From Pseudomonadota bacterium (GTDB lineage Bacteria; Pseudomonadota; Gammaproteobacteria; Burkholderiales; Gallionellaceae): a stretch of DNA of 64,000 nucleotides. The stretch spans positions 30,481 to 94,480 of the forward strand of contig JAJXTH010000006.1 in assembly GCA_021783995.1 (NCBI GenBank), written 5' to 3'. The notes beneath the pieces were generated by a model. It was not told where the DNA came from. It searched no databases and worked only from the letters and a program-made list of their open reading frames with translations. Below, one piece after another: positions 1-10,105 of the stretch (the first letter of the stretch is position 1; every line of letters starts with the position of its first letter). The position numbers and the translations under genes are program-made.

Positions 1-992
1 CGCGCATCATGGCAGTCATCAAGGCAAACGGCTATGGGCATGGATTGCTGCGTGTAGCTCAGGCTCTTTCGGGCGCGGATGGTTTTGCGCTGCTGGACAT
101 CAGGGATGCAATCGCGTTGCGTCAAGCAGGTTATCGCCAGACCATCCTTCTGCTCGAAGGCTTTTTTGGTGTGGAGGAACTCGAGCAGGTTGCTGAATAT
201 GATCTGGCCTGCGTGATTCACAGCGAATGGCAGATCAGGTGCCTTGACGCTTATCCGCGTCGCGCAACTTTGGATATATGGCTCAAGGTCAACAGCGGCA
301 TGCACCGCCTGGGATTTTCGCCTTTGGATGTAGCGATGGCGATGGAGGTATTGCGCAGCCACAGGGCGGTGCGTGAAATCACGCTGATGACGCATTTCGC
401 CAACGCCGATGACGAGCGCGGTGTATCTGCGCAGTTCGAAACATACAACAGAATTGCGGCGAATTATCGAGTGACCCGTTCCCTTGCTAATTCAGCAGCG
501 CTTCTGCGCTATCCGGAAACGCATGGAGACTGGGTGCGCCCCGGTCTCATGCTGTATGGTGCTTCGCCCTTTTCCGAGGTTTCGGCGGCTCAGCTGGGGT
601 TGAAGCCTGCGATGACACTGAAGAGCCGCATCATTGCGATCCAGCATCTCGAGCGAGGAGATGAAGTCGGTTACAGTGGAAAATACCGCGCCGACAGGAC
701 GATGCGCATCGGGATCGTCGCATGCGGTTATGCGGATGGCTACCCGCGCCATGCGAAAAATGGCGCGCCTGTTCTCGTGGATGGGAATAGAACACAGTTG
801 CTTGGACGTGTCTCGATGGATATGCTGTGCGTGGACTTGACTGCACTGCATGAAGCAGACACAGAATCTACAGTCACGTTGTGGGGGAAAGAGATGCCGA
901 TCGAAGAGGTTGCCATGGCTGCGGATACGATCAGTTACGAATTGATGTGCGCATTGACGCAGCGCGTACCCATCGTTGAGGACACGCCATGA
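1..992 (+). CDS. alr: Alanine racemase, 5'-truncated by window edge
   Basis: PLP enzyme that interconverts L- and D-alanine for peptidoglycan synthesis in the cytosol. The ORF-track methionine at base 9 is internal: it lies in the PLP-lysine motif MAVIKANGYGHG, which sits about 30-35 residues from the N-terminus in this family, and the frame stays open to the window edge (R-I before the M). Further family motifs are RPGLMLYG and VSMDMLCVDLT. The C-terminal beta-domain is complete. The stop overlaps the next start by 4 nt (ATGA), so it is probably translationally coupled to the PilZ gene. Only the first few dozen residues are missing. Confidence 0.95.
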   Translation, partial: RIMAVIKANGYGHGLLRVAQALSGADGFALLDIRDAIALRQAGYRQTILLLEGFFGVEELEQVAEYDLACVIHSEWQIRCLDAYPRRATLDIWLKVNSGMHRLGFSPLDVAMAMEVLRSHRAVREITLMTHFANADDERGVSAQFETYNRIAANYRVTRSLANSAALLRYPETHGDWVRPGLMLYGASPFSEVSAAQLGLKPAMTLKSRIIAIQHLERGDEVGYSGKYRADRTMRIGIVACGYADGYPRHAKNGAPVLVDGNRTQLLGRVSMDMLCVDLTALHEADTESTVTLWGKEMPIEEVAMAADTISYELMCALTQRVPIVEDTP

Positions 993-1897
993 GCAGCAGG
1001 CTGCAGCCGGTCAGGCCTGAAGACATCCCATTGGGTTTGCCGCTGGCATGGCATGTGTATGACAAGTCTGGCAACCTTCTGATGCGGGAAGGCGCGCTGA
1101 TCGAGACGCAACGGCAGATAGATGGCCTTTGTGCGAAGGGACTGTTCAGGGAAAAGCTTGCCAGCCGGAGCCGCCTTGAGACACCGGCGAGAGCCGAATC
1201 TTCTCGTTTGAACAAGTCTGCGGAAAAGTCCATGCCGGCATCCCAGATCGAGGAGCTTGTCGATCTCAAGATAGGCATAGGCGATACGGTGCAACTGCAG
1301 GATGTTTCCTCCGACAAGCAGCGCTACTTCGTGAGGATGATTGGATTCTTGAACAAGCGCAGCGTGCTGGTATCGCACCCAAGGCAGGACGAGAAGCTGA
1401 GTTTCATCAAGGAAGGCGCAGGATTTCTGGTGCGCGGATTTGCAGGCACCAAGACATATGAGTTCAACACCAATGTTATCAGCGTTTGCCTCGCGCCCTA
1501 TCCTTACCTGCATCTGGCATTCCCAGCGCAGGTCAGGTCGATCAACATGCGCGGCGCGGTGCGCATCAAGCTCAGGCTCGTGTGTTCGATCGAGTCTCAG
1601 GAGACCGGTGCCAAGGCTCCGGCCATGATAGAAGACATGAGCATTTCCGGGGCGCGCGTCCAGGCGGGAAAACCGCTAGGCAAGGTGGGCGAGACGGTGA
1701 TGATGAGCCTGCGCCTGCAGGTCACAGAAGAAAATCAGGTTTTCATGATCACGGCTACGATACGCAATGTGCATCAGGAGCTGGATGCGCAGGCAGGCAC
1801 CGAGATATACATGCACGGCATGGAATTCATACAGACTCAGAGCATGGATCTGACCGTGCTGCAGAATTACATTTACAAATCCATGCTGGAGAGTTAG
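989..1897 (+). CDS. PilZ-domain protein, YcgR-like flagellar brake architecture
   Basis: 302 aa. The N-terminal half resembles a YcgR-type domain. The C-terminal half is a PilZ domain with the c-di-GMP-binding signature R-x3-R (RGAVRIKLR, about residue 190) followed by DMSISGARV (about residue 217). In the family, PilZ proteins bind c-di-GMP and transmit it to motors or enzymes. No signal peptide or membrane segment is seen, so it is likely cytosolic. It overlaps alr by 4 nt and ends 2 nt before mtnP, so it appears embedded in a metabolic operon. The true target is unknown; flagellar or pilus control is inferred from the family only. Confidence 0.85.
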   Translation: MSSRLQPVRPEDIPLGLPLAWHVYDKSGNLLMREGALIETQRQIDGLCAKGLFREKLASRSRLETPARAESSRLNKSAEKSMPASQIEELVDLKIGIGDTVQLQDVSSDKQRYFVRMIGFLNKRSVLVSHPRQDEKLSFIKEGAGFLVRGFAGTKTYEFNTNVISVCLAPYPYLHLAFPAQVRSINMRGAVRIKLRLVCSIESQETGAKAPAMIEDMSISGARVQAGKPLGKVGETVMMSLRLQVTEENQVFMITATIRNVHQELDAQAGTEIYMHGMEFIQTQSMDLTVLQNYIYKSMLES

Positions 1898-1899
1898 CC

Positions 1900-2763
<864 letters not shown>

Positions 2764-2787
2764 TTAAATCCTCAATCCTGATTTATC

Positions 2788-3315
2788 ATGCCCATCAAAT
2801 CACGCATACGCACCGTTCCGCATTATCCCCATCAGGGCATCATGTTCCGCGACATCACGACCTTGCTCAAGGACCCGGTGGGTTTGCGCACCACGATCAA
2901 TGAGATCGCTTCCCGCTACAAGAGCATCAGGATCGACAAGGTGGCAGGAATAGAATCACGGGGCTTCATCGTCGGTTCCCCTGTGGCCTATGAACTGGGC
3001 ACAGGCTTCGTGCCGATCCGAAAGCGCGGAAAGCTGCCTGTCGAGACGGTGGGGCGTGATTACCAGCTTGAATATGGAGTCGACCGCATCGAGATGCATG
3101 TGGATGCGATACAGAAGGGTGAGCGCGTGTTGCTGGTGGACGACCTGATCGCGACGGGAGGCACGGCAGAGGCTGCGGTGAAGCTGATCGAGGACATGGG
3201 CGGCATCGTCGTCGAATGCTGCTTCGTGATCGACCTGCCCGACATCGGCGGGCGCGCAAGACTTGAAAAGCATGGGCACAAGGTTTTCGCGCTCTGCGAG
3301 TTCGAAGGCGACTGA
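2788..3315 (+). CDS. apt: Adenine phosphoribosyltransferase
   Basis: Converts adenine and PRPP to AMP. 175 aa, full length. The PRPP-binding motif is VLLVDDLIATGGTA (about residues 110-123) and the N-terminal part shows FRDITTLLKDP typical of Apt. Its position directly after mtnP and with a 1-nt overlap (TGATGA) to mtnA indicates that it salvages the adenine released from MTA in the same operon. Confidence 0.95.
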   Translation: MPIKSRIRTVPHYPHQGIMFRDITTLLKDPVGLRTTINEIASRYKSIRIDKVAGIESRGFIVGSPVAYELGTGFVPIRKRGKLPVETVGRDYQLEYGVDRIEMHVDAIQKGERVLLVDDLIATGGTAEAAVKLIEDMGGIVVECCFVIDLPDIGGRARLEKHGHKVFALCEFEGD

Positions 3316-4403
3316 TGAAGGTCAACGGCACTCCTTATCGCACTATCTTTGAAACCTACGACGGCGCAGTGGAGATCATCGACCAGACCCGCCTGCCGCA
3401 TGAATTCGTGACCTTGCGTCTCGAGAATATGCGTGATGCCGAGCGCGCGATACGCGAGATGCAGGTCAGGGGGGCGCCTCTGATTGGCGTGACCGGGGCT
3501 TACGGCGTTGCGCTGTCGATGCGCCACCATGCCTCGGATGCGGCGCTCAAGGCAAGCTGCGACCTGCTGGTCAAAGCCAGACCTACCGCGGTCAATCTCA
3601 AATGGGCAGTCGAGCGCATGCGTACGCTGCTTTCATCCATGCCGGAAAAAGAGCGCGCTGATGCGGCGTGGCGCGAGGCAGAACGCATCGCGGATGACGA
3701 CGTAAGAATCAACGAGTCCATAGCGCAGCATGGGCAGAAGATCATCGAGGACATGCATACCAGAAAAGGCTCTGCCGTGAACATACTCACGCACTGCAAT
3801 GCGGGGTGGCTGGCGACGGTGGACTGGGGGACTGCGTTGGCACCCGTGTATGCTGCATTCGATGCGGGCATACCGCTGCATGTCTGGGTGGACGAAACGC
3901 GTCCGCGCAACCAGGGGGCGAGCCTGACCGCATGGGAACTTGCGCAGCACGGCGTGCCGCACACGGTGGTCGTGGACAATGCGGGGGGGCACCTGATGCA
4001 GAACGGCCACGTGGACATGGTGATCGTGGGGGCTGACCGGGTGACGGCGACAGGGGATGTCTGCAACAAGATAGGCACTTACCTGAAAGCCTTGGCCGCA
4101 GCCGACAACGGTGTGCCTTTTTTTGTTGCGATGCCGAGTCCGACGCTGGATGTAACCATGCAGGATGGCGTGAGCGAGATCCCCATCGAGGAGCGCAACG
4201 AGGACGAGGTGAACTATATGTCCGGGCTCTGCGACGATGGCGTGATCCGCCGCATGCGCATCACGCCCCTGAAATCATCCGCTGCGAACCCTGCTTTTGA
4301 CGTGACGCCGGCAAGGCTCGTGACAGGCCTGATCACCGAACAGGGATTGGTGGCGGCGGATGCCGCAGCCATACGCGAACATATCATTCTGGAGAGAAGA
4401 TGA
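3315..4403 (+). CDS. mtnA: 5-methylthioribose-1-phosphate isomerase
   Basis: Isomerises the aldose methylthioribose-1-phosphate to the ketose methylthioribulose-1-phosphate. 362 aa. It belongs to the eIF2B-alpha-like family. Family motifs seen are RGAPLIGVTGAYG, the catalytic-cysteine segment NILTHCNAG, and GADRVTATGDVCNKIGTY containing the catalytic Asp. It overlaps apt by 1 nt and the following aldolase by 4 nt, so the product of MtnP is handed on within one transcript. Confidence 0.94.
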   Translation: MKVNGTPYRTIFETYDGAVEIIDQTRLPHEFVTLRLENMRDAERAIREMQVRGAPLIGVTGAYGVALSMRHHASDAALKASCDLLVKARPTAVNLKWAVERMRTLLSSMPEKERADAAWREAERIADDDVRINESIAQHGQKIIEDMHTRKGSAVNILTHCNAGWLATVDWGTALAPVYAAFDAGIPLHVWVDETRPRNQGASLTAWELAQHGVPHTVVVDNAGGHLMQNGHVDMVIVGADRVTATGDVCNKIGTYLKALAAADNGVPFFVAMPSPTLDVTMQDGVSEIPIEERNEDEVNYMSGLCDDGVIRRMRITPLKSSAANPAFDVTPARLVTGLITEQGLVAADAAAIREHIILERR

Positions 4404-5041
4404 AAGAAGAAGAACTGCGCGCGGAACTCGTGCGCATGACGAAGAGGCTTGATTCCATGGGGCTTAGCCACGGAAGCTCCGGCAATCTGAGTGCAAGATT
4501 TGAAGACGGCTTCCTGATCACGCCTTCCGGCTTTGGCGCGGAAGGGCTGACCGATGATGACATCGTGTATGTGCATCTTTCTGGAAAATCTTCCGGTCGC
4601 TGGCAGCCTTCAAGCGAATGGCTGTTTCATCGCGACATCTATGCAGAGCGACCTGAATTCAATGCGATCATCCATACGCATTCCAATGCGGCGACTGCGC
4701 TCGCGTGCCTGAGACGCGACATTCCTCCTTTTCATTACATGATGGCACTCTTGGGCGGAGACAGCCTGCGTTGCGCTGACTATGCGACCTTCGGTACCCA
4801 GGCTTTGTCGGACAATGCATTGCGTGCGATGAAGGATCGCAAGGCATGCCTATTGGCGAACCACGGCATGATCGCGGCAGGGAAGGATCTGGCAGAAGCG
4901 TTCAAGAACACTGTGGAGGTCGAGAATCTGAGCGAGCTCTACATGAGGGCGCTTTCCGTGGGTGAACCCGTGTTGCTGAGCCAGGATGAGTTTGCCGACG
5001 CGCTCAAACGCTTCGCAACGTATGGCAAACCCAAGGGATAA
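4400..5041 (+). CDS. Class II (FucA-like) aldolase, probable methylthioribulose-1-phosphate aldolase of the DHAP shunt
   Basis: 213 aa class II aldolase/adducin domain. It shows the phosphate loop GSSGNLS and TPSG, the catalytic Glu in SSEWLFHRDIYAERP, zinc-ligand histidines in IIHTHS, and a further His in LLANHG. The residues following (HYMMALLGGDS, YATFGTQ) resemble E. coli L-fuculose-1-phosphate aldolase more than MtnB dehydratase. Known biology: Ald2-type enzymes cleave methylthioribulose-1-phosphate to DHAP and 2-methylthioacetaldehyde. Its place after mtnP-apt-mtnA, with no mtnC or mtnD nearby, supports that role. MtnB function cannot be fully excluded. Confidence 0.8.
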   Translation: MKEEELRAELVRMTKRLDSMGLSHGSSGNLSARFEDGFLITPSGFGAEGLTDDDIVYVHLSGKSSGRWQPSSEWLFHRDIYAERPEFNAIIHTHSNAATALACLRRDIPPFHYMMALLGGDSLRCADYATFGTQALSDNALRAMKDRKACLLANHGMIAAGKDLAEAFKNTVEVENLSELYMRALSVGEPVLLSQDEFADALKRFATYGKPKG

Positions 5042-5048
5042 AAAAATG

Positions 5049-5080
5049 CCGCGCTGTTCCGGAGGGGGAGAACAGCGCGG
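5049..5080. terminator. 11-bp perfect inverted repeat after the mtn operon
   Basis: CCGCGCTGTTC / GAACAGCGCGG with a 10-nt loop, 8 nt after the aldolase stop. The A-run (AAAAAAA) lies on the upstream side and no T-run follows on the plus strand, so a U-tract forms only for minus-strand transcripts. It may still end the plus-strand operon by hairpin alone or protect its 3' end. Confidence 0.45.
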
Positions 5081-5255
5081 ACTTCGGGGGTGTGGTCAGC
5101 ATTTTCCGGTTCTGAATTTGTCGCGTCAATGGCTTAAAACCTGCAATCCAACAGGCGGTCACGTATGCTGCATGACCGGCGATCCAGCGGGAATGAGCGG
5201 CAGCGCTGGCAGATGAACGGTAACCAAGGTTCATGACTTGCGTGAATTCAAAAAT

Positions 5256-6377
5256 ATGAAGAACTACTCATGCGACATCTTCTGCAAGGTGGTCGACAAC
5301 TATGGCGATATCGGCGTTTGCTGGCGGCTTGCGCGCCAGCTTGCAAACGAGTTTGGTCTGTCTGTGAGACTGTGGGTGGATGATTTGAAAAGTCTCTCCA
5401 TGCTCTGTCCGGAGGCAGACACTGTTCTTGATATCCAGAGCTGTCGCGGGGTGGAGGTGAGGCTTTGGAATGAGGAGTTTCCTGACGTTCAGCCTGCCGG
5501 ACTCGTGATCGAGACATTTTCCTGCATGCTGCCGCAACCCTATCTCGCCCAAATGGATGCATCACATGTCTGGATCAACCTCGAATACCTTTCGGCAGAG
5601 AGCTGGGTGGAAGGCTGCCACAAGCTTCCATCCCCGAGGCCACCCCTGATCCGGCATTTCTTTTTTCCCGGGTTCACCGAAAAAACCGGCGGCCTGATAC
5701 TGGAAAAAGGACTGTTTGCAAGAAGAGATGCGTTCTTGAAGGAAGGAGTGGAAAATTTCTGGCGCTCGAAGAACATCGCTGCCCCTTCTGATGACACCCT
5801 CACAGTCTCTCTTTTTCCCTATGAAAACTCGGCGCTTGAAGATCTGTTCGACGTCTGGGCAAGAAGTTCGAAAAGGATATTGTGCCTGGTGCCCGAGGGG
5901 CGCATCCTGCCGCAGGTCAAGGCGTATTTTTCAGGCGGCCTCGAGGTCCGCGGCAACCTGGAAATTGCCGTGTTGCCCTTCGTGGAACAGGAAAAATATG
6001 ACGAGCTGCTATGGGCCTGCGACATCAACTTTGTCAGAGGCGAGGATTCCTTTGTGCGGGCCCAGTGGGCAGGCAAGCCATTGATCTGGCAGATATATCA
6101 CCAGCATGACGGCGTGCATAGGGATAAGCTGGAGGCATTTCTTGAGCTTTACTGCAGGAAGCTTCCGGCGCATGCGGCCAGTGCGATGCGGGATTTATGG
6201 AGGGCATGGAACGGAAGTGGCGATTCAATGGTCTATGCGTGGAGTGAATTTTTATCCGCCCACGCTGAAATTGACAGGCGCGCTATGGCTTGGGCCGAGG
6301 AATTGTCGAAAAACAATCTTGCTTTGAATTTGCTGGATTATTTCCAGGAAATCGGTACAATGCGCGCCTTCAAATAG
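5256..6377 (+). CDS. earP: EF-P arginine rhamnosyltransferase
   Basis: Inverting GT-B-like glycosyltransferase that transfers rhamnose from dTDP-rhamnose to Arg32 of EF-P, needed to relieve polyproline stalling. The family N-terminus ([21 protein letters not shown]) carries the two conserved Asp residues in VDNYGDIG, and a later [14 protein letters not shown] segment supplies the conserved Glu/Arg. ATG 5256 (373 aa) is preferred because it matches the family start; the track start is a TTG 18 nt upstream. No strong Shine-Dalgarno sequence is seen for either. efp follows 13 nt downstream. Confidence 0.93.
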   Translation: MKNYSCDIFCKVVDNYGDIGVCWRLARQLANEFGLSVRLWVDDLKSLSMLCPEADTVLDIQSCRGVEVRLWNEEFPDVQPAGLVIETFSCMLPQPYLAQMDASHVWINLEYLSAESWVEGCHKLPSPRPPLIRHFFFPGFTEKTGGLILEKGLFARRDAFLKEGVENFWRSKNIAAPSDDTLTVSLFPYENSALEDLFDVWARSSKRILCLVPEGRILPQVKAYFSGGLEVRGNLEIAVLPFVEQEKYDELLWACDINFVRGEDSFVRAQWAGKPLIWQIYHQHDGVHRDKLEAFLELYCRKLPAHAASAMRDLWRAWNGSGDSMVYAWSEFLSAHAEIDRRAMAWAEELSKNNLALNLLDYFQEIGTMRAFK

Positions 6378-6390
6378 AAGGGCAGCAAAC

Positions 6391-6945
6391 ATGAAAACAG
6401 CACAGGAATTGCGCGCAGGCAATGTCATCATGGTGGGTAGTGATCCCATGGTGATCCTGAAGGCGGAATACAGCCGGTCCGGTCGCAACGGTTCGGTGGT
6501 CAAGATGAAGATGAAGAATCTGTTGACGGAGGCCGGCAAGGAAGCCGTCTACAGCGCAGACGACAAGTTCGACCAGATCATATTGGATCGCAAGGAGTGT
6601 ACCTATTCCTATTTCGCCGAACCGATGTACGTGTTCATGGACGAGGAATACAACCAGTACGAGATCGAAGCCGAATCCATGGGCGATGCGATCAATTATA
6701 TCGAAGACGGCATGCCATGCGAGGTCGTGTTCTATAACGAAAAGGCAATCTCGGTGGAATTGCCGAACACCATCGTGCGCGAAGTGATCTACACTGAGCC
6801 CGCAGTGCGTGGTGATACGTCCGGCAAGGTGATGAAACCAGCCAAGATCAACGGCGGTTTCGAGCTTCCGGTCGCGGCATTCATCGAGATCGGCGACAGG
6901 ATCGAAATCGACACTCGCACCAACGAGTTCAAGAAGCGCGCCTGA
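6391..6945 (+). CDS. efp: Translation elongation factor P, Arg32 type
   Basis: 184 aa, three beta-barrel domains. EF-P binds ribosomes stalled at consecutive prolines. The domain I loop is SRSGRNGS, and counting from Met1 the tip residue is Arg32, the acceptor of EarP rhamnosylation, rather than the Lys34 used by EpmA systems. The adjacent earP confirms this. The SD GGGCAGC-type stretch lies just upstream, and an intrinsic terminator follows 17 nt after the stop. Confidence 0.97.
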   Translation: MKTAQELRAGNVIMVGSDPMVILKAEYSRSGRNGSVVKMKMKNLLTEAGKEAVYSADDKFDQIILDRKECTYSYFAEPMYVFMDEEYNQYEIEAESMGDAINYIEDGMPCEVVFYNEKAISVELPNTIVREVIYTEPAVRGDTSGKVMKPAKINGGFELPVAAFIEIGDRIEIDTRTNEFKKRA

Positions 6946-6962
6946 TATAACTTCTTGTATCG

Positions 6963-6992
6963 AAAAAGCCCGGCTTTATGCCGGGCTTTTTT
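6963..6992 (+). terminator. Intrinsic terminator of earP-efp
   Basis: Stem AAAAAGCCCGGC / GCCGGGCTTTTT with a TTTAT loop. The GC core is 7 bp and is flanked by A and T runs, so it could act in both directions. Confidence 0.92.
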
Positions 6993-7112
6993 ATTCCCAC
7001 ATTTGCAACTTATTTTCTCTGTTATACACAAAACGTCGTGTTGTGCGGAACCCTCATGCTTTATGAATTTTTCATTAACTTGATGCAGTCCATTGAACTT
7101 ATTTCGATTTTG

Positions 7113-7133
7113 AACAGTCGCATGACTGTTTTT
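7113..7133 (+). terminator. Orphan terminator-like hairpin in the efp/7231 gap
   Basis: AACAGTC-GCAT-GACTGTT followed by TTT, a perfect 7-bp stem. It lies about 120 nt past the efp terminator, with no ORF-track gene between. A weak 30-codon frame (ATG at 7056, MLYEFFINL) runs across it. The 6993-7112 stretch is AT-rich. It may hold a short transcript, but no convincing promoter was picked out. Confidence 0.35.
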
Positions 7134-7230
7134 ATCATAAAACTGTAACGTCGTCAGGGTATGGTAGCCGGCGTGTTCAGTTGGTCCTGAATTCATGCCT
7201 TGAGGGCAGATCTATTGTGCGGAGGGCGAG

Positions 7231-7527
7231 ATGTTCAAAGGAGAGGAAAAGTCCGAGTTAAAGCCGTTTATCAGCGAAGTCATGTACAAAGAGATGAAGG
7301 CAGAGCTGCACGAGCACCGCTATTATCTCGAGCAGAAAGTAGAGCAGCGCACTGAGCGTTTGCTGAAGCGCATCGCATCTCTTGAAGCATGCAATGCAAC
7401 GCTTTGCGACAAGCTTGCAACAGCCCAACGGGAGCTGGCGAAGCTCAGGCAGGCAGTTCCTGACGATCAGATGATGCCGCTGCATGTCGTGGATGGGAAA
7501 TGGAATGAACATCTCAGTGCGGCCTGA
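7231..7527 (+). CDS. Small coiled-coil protein of unknown function
   Basis: 98 aa, not assigned to a family. SD GGAGGGCGAG lies 3 nt before the ATG, so translation is well supported. Residues 15-75 are highly charged with heptad-like spacing (EHRYYLEQKVEQRTERLLKRIASLE), predicting one long coiled coil. No signal peptide or membrane segment is seen. It precedes the DUF2062 gene by 55 nt. Function cannot be inferred; a structural or regulatory partner role is possible. Confidence 0.7.
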   Translation: MFKGEEKSELKPFISEVMYKEMKAELHEHRYYLEQKVEQRTERLLKRIASLEACNATLCDKLATAQRELAKLRQAVPDDQMMPLHVVDGKWNEHLSAA

Positions 7528-7582
7528 AGACGGAATGATTTTTGCGTGATGAATAAATTTCTGCAGGTGCGTAGAATGCGCT

Positions 7583-8101
7583 ATGAGGAACTTTCTGCGC
7601 AAACTGCTGCCGCGCCACGATGCACTGAAGGATAACCGATGGCTCAGGCCATTTGGAAGCTGGCTGCAACAGCCTGATCTCTGGCATCTGCACAGGCGTA
7701 CTGTGGCGGGCGGCGTGGCAGTGGGGCTGTTTTGCGGCCTGATACCCGGACCGTTGCAGATGATATCAGCTGCGCTGATGGCGCTGCTGTTTCGCGTCAA
7801 CCTGCCTGTTGCACTGTTTACTACGCTGTACACCAACCCATTCACCATCGTGCCGCTCTATCTGCTGGCCTACAGGATGGGCATGCTGGTCAGCGGACAT
7901 CCCTTGCAGAATATGCCGCATGCGTTTCCTGGTCTGAATGCTAACGGACTCTGGATCTGGCTGACCGGTCTTGGCAAGCCGCTGCTGATCGGTCTGCCGC
8001 TTCTGGCAATCAGCCTTTCCGTGATCGGCTATTTTGCAGTGCTGCTGCTTTGGCGAGCGATGGTGGTGATGAAGTGGCGGGCCAGGAAGCGGCGGGGCTA
8101 A
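7583..8101 (+). CDS. DUF2062 membrane protein
   Basis: 172 aa. The conserved DUF2062 region includes RRTVAGGVAVGLFCGLIPGPLQMISAALMA and the TNPFTIVPLY segment. Two to three hydrophobic helices are visible (about residues 45-75, 80-100 and 140-160), placing it in the inner membrane. The family is widespread in proteobacteria and its function is not established. The stop overlaps the convergent lolD stop by 4 bp. Confidence 0.88.
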   Translation: MRNFLRKLLPRHDALKDNRWLRPFGSWLQQPDLWHLHRRTVAGGVAVGLFCGLIPGPLQMISAALMALLFRVNLPVALFTTLYTNPFTIVPLYLLAYRMGMLVSGHPLQNMPHAFPGLNANGLWIWLTGLGKPLLIGLPLLAISLSVIGYFAVLLLWRAMVVMKWRARKRRG

Positions 8102-8814
8102 TGCAGTATGCCGTCGATCAGCTGCAGACTTTTCTGCATGCGTGATGCCAGTCCCAGATCGTGGGTGACGACGATGAAGCTTGTGCCCAGTTCTTCGTTT
8201 AGCTGTTGCATCAGGTCGAAAAGGTCATCGGCGCTTTTCCTGTCGAGATTTCCGGTCGGCTCGTCCGCCAGCACGCACACAGGCTTCGTGACCAAAGCGC
8301 GCGCAACCGCAGTGCGCTGGCGCTCGCCGCCCGAGAGTTCGGCTGGAAGATGGTGGAGGCGGTGAGCAAGCCCCACCCTAGCGAGCATCGCAATGGCCAC
8401 GGGTTCTGCTTCCTTGCGCTTCATGCCGCGTATTAGAAGCGGCATAGCCACGTTTTCCACTGCGGTGAATTCCGGCAGCAAATGATGGAACTGATAGACG
8501 AAGCCCAGCGACTGGTTGCGTATCATGCCGCGCTGCACTTCGTTCATCTTTCCGACTTCATGTCCCAGTATCGCGACGCTGCCGCGGGTTGCGTTGTCCA
8601 GGCCGCCCAGGAGGTGCAGCAGCGTGCTTTTTCCTGAACCCGATGCGCCTACGATTGCGATGCGCTCGCCCATGCCAACTTCAAGCGTGACGCTCTTCAG
8701 GACGGGCACTTCAAGCTTGTCAAGCAAATAGGTTTTTCCGAGGTCCCGGCATGAAATCACGGTTTGCAGTTCTTCTGTCCTCTGTCCTCTTTCATGTGTC
8801 ATCTGATCATTCAT
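8098..8814 (-). CDS. lolD: Lipoprotein-releasing ABC transporter, ATP-binding subunit
   Basis: ATPase of the LolCDE complex that extracts outer-membrane lipoproteins from the inner membrane. Walker A GASGSGKST, signature LSGGERQR, Walker B VCVLADEPTG and H-loop VVTHD are all intact. The track start (8850) lies inside lolC. ATG 8814 (MNDQMTHERG, 238 aa) overlaps the lolC stop by 8 nt and fits the family length better. Confidence 0.93.
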   Translation of the reverse strand: MNDQMTHERGQRTEELQTVISCRDLGKTYLLDKLEVPVLKSVTLEVGMGERIAIVGASGSGKSTLLHLLGGLDNATRGSVAILGHEVGKMNEVQRGMIRNQSLGFVYQFHHLLPEFTAVENVAMPLLIRGMKRKEAEPVAIAMLARVGLAHRLHHLPAELSGGERQRTAVARALVTKPVCVLADEPTGNLDRKSADDLFDLMQQLNEELGTSFIVVTHDLGLASRMQKSLQLIDGILH

Positions 8815-10051
8815 AGCGCAATGCCTCCGCGGGTTGTGTTTTGGATGCACGGTAGCTTGGATAAAGGGTGGCGATGAGGCTGATCAAAAAAGAGATGCCC
8901 GACACCAGCATGACCTCGTGGTAGCGCAGGTCGGAAGGTAGTTCGCTGATGTAATACACGTCCTTGGACAAAAACTGCACGCCGAAGAGGTGTTCTATGA
9001 ATGGAACCACTACATCCAGATTTTTCGCAAGTACAACACCGGAGATGCTGCCAGCCAGCGTGCCTATCAGGCCGATCACAACGCCTTGCACGATGAAGAT
9101 CTTCATGATGCTTGAAGGCGACGCTCCCAGTGTGCGCAGAATCGCAATGTCTGCCTGCTTGTCGGTGACTGCCATCACGAGTGTGGAGACGATGTTGAAG
9201 GCTGCCACTGCGACAATCAGGGACAGAATGATGAACATCATCTTTTTTTCCATCTTGACCGCGCTGAAATAGTTGCTGTTTTCGTGCGTCCAGTCATTGG
9301 CATAAAGGCCGTCAGGCAACTGGCGTTGCAGTTCGGCTGCGACAACGGGTGCTCTGTCTATATCCTTGAGCTTGGTGCTGATGCCTGTCACTGCATCACC
9401 AAGTTGAAACAGTTTTTGCGCATCATTGATGTTGATGAGAGCCAGGCTATTGTCATAAGGCGCCATGCCGATCTCGAAGATGCCCACCACGCGGAACTGC
9501 TTCAAGCGAGGCATCATGCCAGCTGGCGTGATGGTTCCCTGCGGTGCGATCAGCATGACCTTGTCGTTCATCCTCACACCCAGGGCGCGCGCGAGATCGG
9601 AACCCAGCACGATGCCAAACTCGCCGCTGCGCAGATTGGCAAGCGAACCCGCCTTGACCTTGTTTGCAAGTTCCGTAATCGAGATTTCGCGCTGCGGGTC
9701 TATGCCTCGCACCATCACTCCCTGCACGCTCTGGCCGTAAGATAGCATTCCCTGTCCTGATACATAGGGGGCTGCGGCAAGCACTTCGGGGTTGCGTTCG
9801 ATTCTTTCCATTATGCTATTCCAGCCTTCCATGCGTCCGCCGTCGGCCACCACTTCGAGGTGTGGGGATGCACCCAGCATGCGCGCGCGGATTTCCTTCT
9901 GGAATCCGTTCATCACAGACAGCACGACGATTAGCGCCATCACGCCCAGCGCCATGCCCAGGACGGAGATCAGCGAGATGAAGGAGATGAAATGGTTGCG
10001 CCTCTTTGCGCGGGTGTAGCGCAGGCCGATGAAGAGTTCGTAGGGTTGCAA
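8807..10051 (-). CDS. lolC: Lipoprotein-releasing ABC transporter, permease subunit
   Basis: LolC/LolE-family permease. The track ORF runs upstream to 10381, but the family N-terminus (QPYELFIGLRYTRAKRRNHFIS) begins at a TTG at 10051, giving 414 aa, the usual length. There is no in-frame ATG near it. Four membrane segments are visible: one N-terminal (about 25-50) and three C-terminal around a large periplasmic MacB-like domain. A single LolC/E-type gene is present here with lolD, as in genomes with a LolF-like homodimer; a second permease elsewhere cannot be excluded. Confidence 0.9.
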   Translation of the reverse strand: MQPYELFIGLRYTRAKRRNHFISFISLISVLGMALGVMALIVVLSVMNGFQKEIRARMLGASPHLEVVADGGRMEGWNSIMERIERNPEVLAAAPYVSGQGMLSYGQSVQGVMVRGIDPQREISITELANKVKAGSLANLRSGEFGIVLGSDLARALGVRMNDKVMLIAPQGTITPAGMMPRLKQFRVVGIFEIGMAPYDNSLALININDAQKLFQLGDAVTGISTKLKDIDRAPVVAAELQRQLPDGLYANDWTHENSNYFSAVKMEKKMMFIILSLIVAVAAFNIVSTLVMAVTDKQADIAILRTLGASPSSIMKIFIVQGVVIGLIGTLAGSISGVVLAKNLDVVVPFIEHLFGVQFLSKDVYYISELPSDLRYHEVMLVSGISFLISLIATLYPSYRASKTQPAEALRYE

Positions 10052-10105
10052 GATAAATAATCGCGTGGAACGGACAGACGATAGTTTGCCACAATCTTCC
10101 CGAGT

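Noticed and set aside
1486-1899. N-terminal extension of the mtnP frame in the ORF track (425 aa)
   Set aside because: It overlaps the PilZ gene in another frame and the family start MLGVIGGSG is at 1900.
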